From Macrolepiota albuminosa (Eukaryota > Basidiomycota > Agaricomycetes > Agaricales > Agaricaceae), in NCBI GenBank assembly GCA_027475525.1, contig JAMWFC010000082.1, forward strand, positions 682,001 to 746,000: DNA of 64,000 bases, given 5' to 3'. Made by a program: the position numbers and the translations under genes. The notes under the pieces are model-generated. The model did not search any database, was not told the DNA's origin, and was given only the letters and a program-made list of their open reading frames with translations. Shown here piece by piece: positions 21,772-31,989 of the stretch (within the stretch, counting starts at the first letter, position 1; each line of letters opens with the position of its first letter).

Positions 21772-23427
21772 CTACTTTCGAAAGGCCAGTGTCAGCCTTA
21801 AAACCAACTCATGCAAAGATGGAATGGCTTGTAAATATGGTGCGAGGATTTGCTCATGTTTTGACAAATAACCGTAAAACGCGTCGCTTGTCCAGCGACC
21901 GATGGCCTTCATGGCCTCGAATGGTACCCCTTGCAACAAGTACTCTAAAGTGGCTCCAATGCGAAGGCTGTGACCTTGTAAAGGTTCCAGATTGGCAGCT
22001 TTCACGGCCTTGGTCAAGACTTCCAAAAACTTCTTTTTGGTGAGAGGAGTAGACTTCCCTTTCTTGTTCTTATATGCGAAAAGGGGGCCCTCCTTGGATG
22101 GATTGTTCATGCGGAAGTGGGTATTCAAAGCTTCTTCTGGATCTGATAAGTCGTTTTGCTTGGCCCAGGATACCGTCTCTCCATGGACTGCAGTCTTAGT
22201 TCTGGGGATGAAGAAAGCTGTAGATTGATGCCCTGAACGATCTGTAGAGTGAGTAATGTTGCTCGGTTTAACATGTAGCGACGGGTCGAAGGAAGATAAT
22301 GTCGGCACAGTGAATTCTCCCAGCCTAGCAGCTGCATAGAATACCGTCGTGGCACAGGCAAAGACCGCTACGTTTAGCGGATCAGGATTCTGACTCGACA
22401 CACCCAGCTGATCATGTACAGCAATCAGAAAAGCTGGGGTACACGGTGATTGCTTCTTCTTTTTGGAGGAGCTCGGCGCTAATTTATCCGCTGCCCTCAT
22501 CAGGGTGTGCAACCTTGCTTCGTCTGTGTCCCAGCTCACGTTGTGCAGTAGATGCCATGCACGGATTCCAGCGATGAAGTTTTCTATAGCGGACTTGGAA
22601 TATGCGCCCGCTAAAGCTGCTACGAAGGCTTCCAGTACGTTGTGAGAAACTGGTGCGCGAGCTTCCTCATTAATGCCTCTAAAATCGCAGAATACGTGGA
22701 AGAGTAACAGACCAGTGCCATAAGTTGCCTTGGTCGACTCAGCCCACACTGCGCTCATCATGGTAAAAACATTATCTGCCTCTTCCTCTGCAGAGACTGA
22801 TGCTCTTCCATTTCGCACATTGCTTGAGCCATGCTGGCGTGGCCGCCACAACTTCAACCTCTCATTCGCTGCAATGTGTGGTCTTAATGGAGACGAAATG
22901 AGTTTGAGTCCTTCCGGATATGGCATAGGCTTCTTCTTAACGTTGGTGTCCGCTACTGCATGTTGAGCACCTTTTAACCTATTCCGTTTACCAGCTGTCG
23001 ACGAATTCCCACCACTCTTCAACTTGCGACTCTCTGACCTCGCTAAGAGTTCATCGTGGTACGTCGTCCATTTCTTTGCTGTCTCGGGGGTCATCGTTTT
23101 GTTCTCCTGGGGTTGTACCTTCTCCTTGATGGCCTGACTCATCAAAGTTGACAACGTATCGCGCTGCCCACTCTGGTATGGTAATGGTGGGTAAAAGGAG
23201 CTGTCTGGGGGGGTAGATCCCATGTGAAGGCCCGTCTGCGGGGTTGAACTTGCTTGGTACGTAGCGTGTGCGGATTCTAACTTGAAACTGCTCACATGTT
23301 TCGTGAACTTGTTTAAAAATCTCATTGATTCCGTTGTTGCGACTCCTTCCGACCCACCATCCTTCGACGATGCCTGTGTTGTCTCCGTAAACTTGGAACT
23401 GCTGCCCTGTGTCTCTTGTACGTGCAA
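21772..23427 (-). CDS. Tyrosine recombinase of YR retrotransposon copy 1
   Basis: A 551-aa open frame. The catalytic core is in the C-terminal third: Arg368 in AARLGEF, His486 and Arg489 in HSLRIG, the GRW motif (510-512) replacing the usual second His/Trp position, and the nucleophilic tyrosine at 518 or 520 in AFYGYLSKH. The N-terminal half is polar and low-complexity. The enzyme joins a circular cDNA into the genome by strand exchange, so no target duplication is expected. The frame overlaps the RT-RNase H ORF by 377 nt; the true start is probably an internal ATG such as MRFLNKFTKH, about residue 35. A decayed relative is at 43937-45424. Confidence 0.88.
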   Translation of the reverse strand: MHVQETQGSSSKFTETTQASSKDGGSEGVATTESMRFLNKFTKHVSSFKLESAHATYQASSTPQTGLHMGSTPPDSSFYPPLPYQSGQRDTLSTLMSQAIKEKVQPQENKTMTPETAKKWTTYHDELLARSESRKLKSGGNSSTAGKRNRLKGAQHAVADTNVKKKPMPYPEGLKLISSPLRPHIAANERLKLWRPRQHGSSNVRNGRASVSAEEEADNVFTMMSAVWAESTKATYGTGLLLFHVFCDFRGINEEARAPVSHNVLEAFVAALAGAYSKSAIENFIAGIRAWHLLHNVSWDTDEARLHTLMRAADKLAPSSSKKKKQSPCTPAFLIAVHDQLGVSSQNPDPLNVAVFACATTVFYAAARLGEFTVPTLSSFDPSLHVKPSNITHSTDRSGHQSTAFFIPRTKTAVHGETVSWAKQNDLSDPEEALNTHFRMNNPSKEGPLFAYKNKKGKSTPLTKKKFLEVLTKAVKAANLEPLQGHSLRIGATLEYLLQGVPFEAMKAIGRWTSDAFYGYLSKHEQILAPYLQAIPSLHELVLRLTLAFRK

Positions 23428-25369
23428 TGGTTCCTACCAAGAAGTAGAAGCCCATTGCTTCCGCCCAGCCAATGTCTCGTCCTTGGCTTCTCCACCCTGG
23501 TACAAGATGCCACACCCTCCAGCGTGCGCCAATGGTGATTCCGATTCTGACAGATGAGCTTGCGTCGGAGAATGCTTGAATATCGAGGTAGGGTTTTGCC
23601 TCTGAAATTCTTTTCTCCATTGGTTCACGAAGTAATTGCTTCCACCAGCGCAAGTCTTCGTGAGCTTGTCTTGGCGGAGTTCGCGGCATGAAAGGACGGT
23701 TATGGAACACTCCCATAAAGGTCTCCAAACTGGTGAGGTAAGCTCGTCCTCTAGGCACCACATAACAGGAATGTAAAAGTTTTCCGTACAGTTTTTGAGC
23801 CTCTTCCAGAGTGTGTGTTCTGGATTTTTCCCACTCAGCAATGGCTTGCAAATATCGTTCCCTTTTTTCCTGTGTAATGCTAACTCGACGTTCCTTAATG
23901 TCCCAAGCAAATCCGATATATGGTATGACATCTCCGAAAGGAATATCTTTCCCCTTTTCCCAAGGGATGCCCAGTTGCTCGGATATCGCGTCGATGTTTT
24001 GCATCGCGTATGAGTAGTCTCGATCTTCTCCTGATCTGGATGAGGTTTCGGAAAGGTCTTTAACTGAGTGTGCCATATTTTCGTCATATTCTTCTGTATT
24101 ATCGTCATCATCAGTCTTTCCTTGATACCATATGTGTCCGCCTTTATGTCTTCTGCCACCGTTCTCCTCAATTTCCTTCTGCCACTGCCTGCGATTCGAG
24201 TTATAAGCATCGATGTAATCTCTGCGTATCCGAAAAAACACATGATCATCCACCCATTTAGACACTGGACCCATTCCATTTGCTCTGATGATTTCAGCGC
24301 CTGCGTCGCCCACTTCGCCATAACAACCACAGCCTGATCCAAGCCCGAAGCAATCCATCGTATCGATGGCGTACGAATCTGGCTCACTGATCTTGACAAC
24401 CAGTCCTGGCCATTGGGAAGGGGTGATCAGAACTGTACGATAGGCTTCTTTAACGTCACGCACTGCTCCCTGGGAGCCCGGGGGAAGTCTCAAAACGAGT
24501 AGATAAATACTGTTGAAAGTTCCCCATGTGCACGGGAACAAAGAAGAATCGATTTCGCTATTAATTGATCGTGTCCGACTTGAGCTCGGCGGTGAGTGTG
24601 GGAAGGACAAGTTCTGAATAAGTCTGTACTTCCCGGGTTTATTTGGCTTTGGAATGATCCGTAAAGGGGAGGACTGAAACGGACCAAGAATACTCTCAAC
24701 TTGTCCTTTGCTAAATGGGCCCAGGTAATGCCCTCTGTCAAACTCGGTTGCCACAATCTTGGCAAACTCATCTGCCAGCTGGCGCACAGACTCTCTATTA
24801 GGAGGCGTAAAGGTTTCGAATATCTTAGGAATGCCCGCATCAAAGCCATGCTCAAGTCGATCAGCCAGTTTGGGGAATGTGTCTGTAGCTCCTGCCTTCT
24901 CCAGCTCTCTCTCCCATGCGTCAGGATTGTAAGGCGTAGCGAATCTAAATTGATTGAGCAAGATGGCATCTCTGAGCTCCATGATCCTTTTTTCCGCATC
25001 CGGAACACTCGTGTTTGTAATCGTGAGACATGACGGCGCATCCTCATGGCTTCTGCCAGTCGGTGCATAACTCTTTGCCGTCGGGATTGACGAGCCGTCC
25101 GCTCTTGTTCCGTGATACAAAAGCCTTTTGCCCGTTCCAGAGATCTCTGGCACTGCAGTGCCAGATGTCGTGCGTGTGGCGGCCGAGGCATACTGCGCAG
25201 GCTGCGTTGGCTGAACTGGAACTTCCAGTTGATGAACCTGCGCGGTTGCGAAAATTCTCCTCACCTCTGCCACCTCTCCTCTGCTTACGGGAGCTCGCCG
25301 CTTCCGACTCTCGTGCGGGTGAGGGGGAATGCTTTCGCTTTCCTTTACTGTTTGTGGCGAGTGCGGCAA
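23051..25369 (-). CDS. Reverse transcriptase - RNase H of YR retrotransposon copy 1
   Basis: A 772-aa open frame. RT motifs: PLRIIPKPNKPGKYRLIQNLS (235-255), VRDVKEAYR with Asp305, and WVDDH with Asp374-Asp375. The WVDD form replaces the YxDD of other elements and is typical of DIRS-type RTs. RNase H residues are Asp602 (FSDASSS), Glu637 (WAEAMG), Asp663 (YGDNTG) and Asp712 (NPADGPSHG), so the active site is complete. An insert rich in Asp/Glu (420-450) separates RT from RNase H. The first about 110 residues overlap ORF1 in another frame, so translation may start later, for example at MELRDAIL (130). Copy 2 at 58832-60150 has lost the RT-RNase H connection. Confidence 0.9.
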   Translation of the reverse strand: MPHSPQTVKESESIPPHPHESRKRRAPVSRGEVAEVRRIFATAQVHQLEVPVQPTQPAQYASAATRTTSGTAVPEISGTGKRLLYHGTRADGSSIPTAKSYAPTGRSHEDAPSCLTITNTSVPDAEKRIMELRDAILLNQFRFATPYNPDAWERELEKAGATDTFPKLADRLEHGFDAGIPKIFETFTPPNRESVRQLADEFAKIVATEFDRGHYLGPFSKGQVESILGPFQSSPLRIIPKPNKPGKYRLIQNLSFPHSPPSSSRTRSINSEIDSSLFPCTWGTFNSIYLLVLRLPPGSQGAVRDVKEAYRTVLITPSQWPGLVVKISEPDSYAIDTMDCFGLGSGCGCYGEVGDAGAEIIRANGMGPVSKWVDDHVFFRIRRDYIDAYNSNRRQWQKEIEENGGRRHKGGHIWYQGKTDDDDNTEEYDENMAHSVKDLSETSSRSGEDRDYSYAMQNIDAISEQLGIPWEKGKDIPFGDVIPYIGFAWDIKERRVSITQEKRERYLQAIAEWEKSRTHTLEEAQKLYGKLLHSCYVVPRGRAYLTSLETFMGVFHNRPFMPRTPPRQAHEDLRWWKQLLREPMEKRISEAKPYLDIQAFSDASSSVRIGITIGARWRVWHLVPGWRSQGRDIGWAEAMGFYFLVGTIARTRDTGQQFQVYGDNTGIVEGWWVGRSRNNGINEIFKQVHETCEQFQVRIRTRYVPSKFNPADGPSHGIYPPRQLLLPTITIPEWAARYVVNFDESGHQGEGTTPGEQNDDPRDSKEMDDVPR

Positions 25370-27664
25370 CTTCGCTTTTTAAAGCGTTCAGATCTTTCGA
25401 TTCCATATTGATTATGGAAAAGAATAAAGCAATCAAGCGGGGGGGTTTATACCCGCAATTAACACACGTGGGGTTGTGACGCATAATGACGACGACAGCC
25501 ACCACACCCCGCTGATAGGCTTCTACTCGGACTGAGCGCATCAAGGGACATTATAGGCCGACCAACACTTGACACACTAGAGACTCTAGCGACCAGCATT
25601 GGGTACAGAGCAGCCCTAGCGCGGGCGCTCTATGGCAAGACTTATCCATTCATCTCAATCACCAGTATCAGCCCCTCAGCGCCCTCCACCCAGTTACTTT
25701 GAAGACCAAGAAGACTCAGAACTCTTAGCGCTAGCATAACGGCGGGAGGTGACTCTGACCAAACCCCAATCAGTACTGAAAGGAGTTAGCAATTGGCGCT
25801 GTCAATCACCGAGGCATCTCAATCAGAAGTCTAAAAGGATCAATGACGACGAGACAGGATACACGCAGACCCGACATTTAAATCTATCAAAGAATGGTAC
25901 AATGTTTAGCGCCGGAATTAGCGCTCACGGCGTCTGTCGAGGATTCCCCGACCATACCCCAGGATGGCATGGCCAATTAAATTACATCAAAAAGTGAGCA
26001 AACTCGTACCACTTCTAAGTAGTTTTCGAGTCGCCGTTGGTCGCCGTCACCCATGTGCTGCAGGTCGCCGTTGACAGGTGGCCGTTAGCTACAGTCACGA
26101 AGAGAGGCGCTAATTGGTAGCGCCGTCAATGGACTTATTTTGGAAATAATGTAGCGCATAGTATAAAAACTAGCTACTTGCTATGTATATAACAACGAAT
26201 CGTAACCTCTTGAGCACGGAGTTACACTTAGCGTTCAAATCGCACTAGCGTTGCCTGACTTTGTCACCAAGTTCAGCGCTAGCTTCGTCTATCTCGTCTT
26301 CGTCATTTACGGTGCCACCTACGGGCACGCTATGCTGCGCTATTCGTTTATTTCTCGATAACTTCTCCTAAACTACGACGCTTACCACTTGCTAGGTAGC
26401 ACCTGAGGCGCTATCGTCTAGCGCATCACCCCATCACCTCTGCTCGAGCACACCGGGACCCTGCCAGGACTCCTCACAAACCCGTACGCCAGGCGCTGGA
26501 GACGGCGTTGTACTGCGTATACGTCCAGCACACCCAACCACAGTTGGCGTCATCACCGCATAGAGCGATTTAATGCATCAGGATACCGCCGATAGTGGTG
26601 GCAACCGGATTTATATATATGGTTATCCGCAGTCATAGCATTGAATAATATCGCAGTTTGATGAGTATTGTTCGATTCAATGACCAGTACATCCATTATC
26701 ACAGACAGAAGGGAAATTCCAAGCAAACGAACTCTTTTGTCAGTTGCAAGATTTTGCCAAGCCGGCACGACTCACCGTTAATTATGGAACTCCTCTTGGC
26801 GTCGTAGACCTGGTCTTTCAACGTCCTTAAGACCTTTTCTTCAATAAGCCCAATGTCAAAGATGCCGGCTTTGGGCGGATTCTTAATCTGCCGGTGCCAC
26901 TCTCTTCGCACGCGGGCTTGGTAAAGGGTCAATACTTTCAAGCCGTCTTGTCCCTCATTACGCAACTTGTGGTTAGTGAGGCGGAAAAAGAAAGCGTGCA
27001 TCGCCTCGATCATGTTGACTGGCCACCTTTCCTGTACTATGTGCTCAAGGAAGTTGGTGGATGCAATACACACCTGATCCCAAGACAAATCTTCATCTTG
27101 AGTTGCTTTGCCTTTCGACCCTTTGAAATTGATGACTGGCTTTAAAGAAAGCATGTCATCCTCCTTAGCCAAGGTAAAAATCTCGCTCGAAGAAACTGAT
27201 TCGTTCCTCGCGGCTTCTGCCCTGCCTTCAGGAGTGAAATAGCTAAGCTCAATATATTCGCGCTCCCTTAGTTTTTTTATAGCGAAGCGCGCGGGTGGAT
27301 ACTCGATAACGTTGGGAACAGGCATCCCAGCCACTAAATTTGGGCCTCTTTCCTCGTCCTCTGGGGAGTGTTCCCTAGAGTGTCTGGACTGTAAAGTCAC
27401 ATCGTCAATTACTGGAGCCGGGGCCTCCTCTCTGTCATTACCGCGATCAGCTCTGCCCTCGGCTTCCCTTTCTTCCCGCTCTGCTTCCCAGATCGCTTTC
27501 CTGCGCTCTAAAGCGGCTAACCATAAATTAGACAAAGCGTCTGCAGCTTGGTCATCGGAAATCCCTTCTCTTCCATGAACAAAGGCGTCTCTAGTGAACC
27601 TGTGATCCTCAGCTCTAAAATCTGGAGCAACCTCCGAGTTGGGGTCTACCGTGAGTGTAATCAT
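25044..27664 (-). pseudogene. ORF1 (gag-like) of YR copy 1, interrupted by solo LTR
   Basis: Starts at the ATG of MITLTVDPNSEV (27664). The first exon runs to 26776 and is strongly charged, with a coiled-coil-like ERRKAIWEAEREEREAEGR stretch. A 44-nt intron (26775-26732, gtgagt..agag) joins to RLLGISLLS. The frame then reaches 26556, where a family B LTR (25513-26555) is inserted, and continues in frame at 25512 if one copy of the CCGC duplication is removed. The last part carries CAVCLGRHTHDIWHC, a CX2CX5HX4C knuckle, and ends at 25044. The role is presumably nucleic-acid packaging. An upstream frame to 27847 exists but the 27664 ATG looks better. Confidence 0.7.
25513..26555 (+). repeat. 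Solo LTR, family B, TSD CCGC
   Basis: 1043 bp from TGATAGGCTTCTAC to GGCGTCATCA, with 4-bp duplications CCGC at 25509-25512 and 26556-26559. It is rich in CG and in AGCGC/GCGCT words, so a recent insertion compared with the CpG-poor copy at 7869-10027. TATAAAA at about 26162 is a likely TATA box of the LTR promoter. Confidence 0.93.
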
Positions 27665-27872
27665 AATTGGAGAAATCAGGAAACACTCGAGTACAAAGTA
27701 TATATGAAAAGAAAAAACTTTGCAAACAGAGCGAGTATGAGAGGGCGGTGAAAAAATTTGGAGGTGGCAGTCACGAAGGAAAAAAGGAGTTCCAGAGAAA
27801 TGCACAGCCACCTCCTTCAAAGACCACACCCTGTCCATCACTCGCACTCTCGTGACGAACAGGCCAGCCCAT

Positions 27873-28151
27873 TGTGTCAGTTGGACTATGTGGTCACATG
27901 ATCTGAGGTTTAAATATGCAGTTATGTGACATTACATCCTCAGTTGTCATCTATCATTTAGACGATTCACTGAGGATGTAAGTGTCTGATTATACTATAC
28001 ATTAATCCTATACTAATTGTACATTACTGAACAGTCTTAAACTGTTTCGTAGGTATGATTAATAATAGTTGTCATCTATCATTTAGATGATTCACTGAGG
28101 ATTCTTAAACTGTTTCGTAGGTTCTTCAAGCTGGTCTTACAGGTTATGGGC
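27873..28151 (+). repeat. 5' LTR of copia-3 (family D)
   Basis: 279 bp, TGTGTCAG..CTTACA. It has an 11-bp inverted repeat acatcctcagt..actgaggatgt at about 27935-27980, and a partial internal repetition of the hairpin arm at about 28070-28105 (GTTGTCATCTATCATTTAGA). Confidence 0.88.
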
Positions 28152-28163
28152 TTCCCTTTCTAG
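28152..28163 (+). other. Primer-binding site of copia-3 (half-tRNA type)
   Basis: GGTTATGGGC immediately follows the LTR. With one G for A it is complementary to the anticodon stem-loop of initiator tRNA-Met, as in copia and Ty5, which prime from a tRNA half. The same sequence follows the LTR of the element at 60360. Confidence 0.65.
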
Positions 28164-28292
28164 GGTGGCCAGTTGTCCGAGTTACCATGGAGCAGACACT
28201 GTGTTTTATCATGAAGTCTTGATATCTTTTCTTCCCTCAACCTTTTAGTGTCGTGTCAACAGTTTCACATTTTTATCTCTAGGGTCATCACC

Positions 28293-30111
28293 ATGTCCGA
28301 CCCATTTGCTCAGCCACCATGCTCTGGTCCTCCAGACTCTGCACTGGGGAGATCCATTCCATGGTCTCAGTTTTTGGGGACTCAACCCCATTCTGCACCT
28401 TTTTCTCATGACTTGTCTCCTCATATGTGCTCACAACCACTGAATTCTTCTAATACACTCATTTCCACTCATTTGCCTTGTCGCCACAAGCGGTCTCACT
28501 TAAATTGCCTGCATATATCCTCATCCCTTTCCAATTCCTTTGTTCTGTTGCATCAGGATACTCCGACTCTGGCATCTTCTTCTTCTCATTTCCCTCCTGC
28601 ATACATTACATGTACCTACTCCTGTTCATCCAGTTACTTCTCACTTATTTCATTCTTGTCCAACTTCTGTTTCTGTTTCTGCCTCTTATCCTCTGAATCT
28701 TCCTTCTTCTCATGTTCCTTTAGCTTCTGGCTCTTTATTTCTCTCGTCTCAACCTCATGTTGATGTTCCTTGATATACCTCTCCTTCTTCTGTTCCTATA
28801 CACTTTTTCCCTTATTCTTGTCCTCCATCTCTCCTGCCCCCTTTATTCCACCATCACCACCTACTGTATCTTCTCCTGTTCCTCAGCCTCCTGAGAATCA
28901 GCATGTCCTGCCTTTTTCTTACCCATATCCATGGTATTTTTATCCTTTTTACTTCCCTCCTCTATTGCATTCCCCTTCAGCATTTCCATATCATCTCTCC
29001 CCTCCAGCTTCTCACCATGCTTATCCTCCTCCTTCTGCACCTGTCTCAGCACCTGTTTTTACTGAACATTTATCTGACTCCAAACTTCCTCCGCTCTCCA
29101 CCATTCTGTGCTTCAATTCTGCTGCAGATTGGGGCTTATGATTCAATCCCGTTATGGCCTTGATCGACCACATGGGCTTCAATGGGCATATATGTCCCAT
29201 TCCTCCTCCCGATGCTCCTTACAACCCCACATACAAGGTTGTTGTCACTCCTGCTTCTCCTCCCCATTCCAGTCAGGACGCTTCACGAGCATATGAAGTT
29301 TTTTGGAAAAATGACAACATATGCTCCTATATTATTTCTGGCAAATTGTCTGCCAAGATATTCAATTTCCTGCCTCCTGCTTGGGGTGGTTCTCATAATT
29401 TTCCAATTCAGACTGCTTGTGACCTTTTGGACTTTCTTCACAAGCATTTCAGCATTGGGAGTGCAGCCTCAGCCCAGCGTGTTAAGGACTCTATTTTTCA
29501 CCTCTATTGTGCTCTGAATGCTATTTCCTCCTATGTTCAGGCCTGGCATATTGCTGTGAACCAGCTCTCCCTGGGACTTTACCGCATACAAAAAGATTCA
29601 GAAGTTCATGGATGGCATTCCTGACCATCAAGCATTCCCACTTTTATGGGAGGAAGTTTGTCGTTCATGGATCAACAATCTGGAAGGATCCTTTGACTTT
29701 TATGCCTTGGTAGACACCATTCTGGAAACTGACGTTGATGTTCATCATCAGCTACATGCTGCAGGCTCTTATTCCAGCAAGTCTTCCTCCACTCAACCTT
29801 CTCAACACCCTTCTGTTCCTTTAACTTCTTCTAATCTATTGACCTCAACGTCTCACCAACCTGCCACTTTGGACACTTTGCCTCTACGTTGTGTCCATAC
29901 AACTGATCCTCATCGAGACTCCACCTCTTCACGTCCACAGGCCAATGTTGCAATTCCAGATCCTGCATCCGATAATTTCGCTTCTTCTCCTACTGTTTTA
30001 CAGGACATTGTCAATAATGATGTATTACCTTCTGTACTCGACGATGCAAATGACAACACTTTCCATCTTTATGAGTTGAGAATGTCACATCACCATATCA
30101 TGTGTTTGTAA
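28293..30111 (+). pseudogene. copia-3 gag relic
   Basis: Starts at ATG of MSDPFAQPPCSG. A proline/serine-rich N-terminal part (to about 29100) crosses several frames. It is followed by the gag core KVVVTPASPP..YEVFWKNDNICSYIISGKLS and LDFLHKHFSIGSAASAQRVKDSIF (29154-29590), then SFDFYALVDTILETDV (29608-30111). No zinc knuckle was seen. The pieces need at least three frame changes to join. Confidence 0.7.
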
Positions 30112-30149
30112 GCTCCACTGATCCTATTGTTCTGGCTTTGATATTGTCC

Positions 30150-31520
30150 TGCTTCAATGTGATCCTTGACTCAGGATGTACCACCCATATCATCTGAGAC
30201 AGACAATTTTTTTGGACATATCGTGAAGATCTTGCTGTTCCTGTTGCTACAGCAAATTGTGGGACATTGGAGACTCTTGCTCATGGCAAAGTTTGGTTCC
30301 GTGTCTTCATTGACAACCAGCCTGTCACTTTCATTCTCTTAGATTGCCTTCATGCACCAGGAGTTTCTATCAACCTCTTATCTGTCAGTTCAATGACAGA
30401 GTGGGATTTGGAACTATATTTTGCAAAGGAAACTACTACGAATTATTTTCCTGAATCATCCTGTTTCCGTAGCAAGTCATTACACGCTACTGTCCTGAAT
30501 TGTCTTTCTTTCCTCAATTGTGATTTCATCTTACCTGGTTTATCAGACACCTTATTATTCTCTGCCATTACTTCCTCTTTGAATTTTCCAAAGATTTTGG
30601 TTACCCCAGCTTTGTGGCACTGTCATCTGGGACACCACTAGGAACATGTTGACCAAAGGATGTGTGACTGGGTTTGACTTTAAGGGTCCATTTCAAGATG
30701 ATAACTGCATTCTCTGCATCATCAGCAAACAGCCAGCTCAGCCTTTTGATAATCCCCATCATTATGCCTTGGCAGTCTGCGAACTTTTTCACATGGATTC
30801 TTGCAGTCCCTTTCCAACTCAATTTTCCAATGGGAAATCATCATATTTTCATTCAATCCTCAATGACTACTCGAACTATAGAAGCACAGTTCTATTATCT
30901 AAGAAAGATCAAGCTTACAAACACTTCACAGGCTTTCAGGCTCACCTTGAATTGAAATCCAGGAATAAAATTGTGAATGTTCAATGTGATGGTATGAAAG
31001 AATTTGTTGAAGAACAACTGAAAAATCATTTTGATGAAAAAGGAATTACCTTACAGTTAATGGCCACCTATGCTCATTAGCAGAACATGAAAGCAGAACA
31101 TTATATTTGGACTCTGGAAGACACTGCACAGACACTTATGGTGGAAGCTGGACTTCCCATTTCATTTCTCAGTGACGCGATCTTGGCAGCACAGTATTTG
31201 CATAATCGATTACCAACCTCTACATTATCAAACTTGTTGACACCTTACAAGATTATTGAAGGTTGTAAACCTGATATTTCACATCTTTGGATCTGGGATT
31301 GCCAGTGTTTTGTCCTTTATCCAAAGGAGACACACCGAAAAGGAAACACCTGCCAGTTCAAGGCAATTTTTGTTGGATACAAGGAGGGGCATCTGGGATG
31401 GCACGTTTAAGATATGAATGGTCAATATTTCTTTTCCCATGATGTTGTTTTCAATGAGAATGTTCGAGGCAAATTACAACTGAACATCCTTTTATCTGTT
31501 GATCTGGACTCTTCTTTGAC
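30150..31520 (+). pseudogene. copia-3 protease and integrase relic
   Basis: VILDSGCTTHII at about 30160-30195 is the aspartic protease active site (DSG intact), followed by TLETLAHGKVWF and LLDCLHAPGVSINLLSVSSM. WHCHLGHH near 30620 marks the pre-integrase region. The integrase core has HMDSCSPFP, YFHSILNDYSNYRSTVLLSKKDQA and NVQCDGMKEFVEEQL (the second catalytic Asp present) with FLSDAILAAQYLHNRLPT after a stop. The C-terminal CQCFVLYPKETHRKGN..AIFVGYKEG lies before 31410. Multiple TGA/TAG stops. Confidence 0.85.
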
Positions 31521-31989
31521 ACCATGAGATTCTTATATTTCTTCACTTGATACACTTTCAAACCGTCCGATTCTACCTTCAACTGTAACAACTCCTGCAG
31601 CAGATGTTCCACATGCTACAAATCCCCATACCGCACAGTCAAACCCATCTGCTCGTCCTCATTGTAAAATTATAATGATAGATGCAGGACAAGCATTTTT
31701 CGATGACATGCACAAAAAGAATGAGCGCTTGGTTAAACTTTGTACTGACCATCAAGCACAATTACTTCCTCATCAGGGCCTTTCTGCCATCATTGACCTT
31801 GACACTCTCTACAATACTGTAGACTTCTTGTTACCAATGATGAATATAACAGACCTTGAATCCCTTGCAATAAGTGAATACAAAGTGTATGCAATCTTTG
31901 GTGCTGATACTCCAAAATTCAAAATGTGCAAATTCTTCAACCCAGACAACGCATCAGATAATTTTTTCAAGGCGACACATCGACCTGAC

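Larger units (their letters stand above)
21448..27872 (-). mobile_element. Tyrosine-recombinase (DIRS/Ngaro-type) retrotransposon, copy 1
   Basis: Reading the minus strand: an ORF1 (gag-like), an RT-RNase H ORF and a tyrosine recombinase ORF with overlapping frames, the arrangement of the DIRS order, instead of an integrase. A terminal repeat at 21448-21653 recurs twice beside copy 2. ORF1 is split by a family B solo LTR. The 5' boundary coincides with the start of copia-3 at 27873, so the 5' terminal repeat is missing. CpG is retained and the enzymatic ORFs are open, so it is relatively young. Confidence 0.85.

Noticed and set aside
23434..24399. 321-codon minus-strand ORF within the YR element
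   Set aside because: Alternative frame of the RT-RNase H ORF without recognisable motifs.
24490..25191. 233-codon minus-strand ORF within the YR element
   Set aside because: Also a shadow of the RT-RNase H frame.
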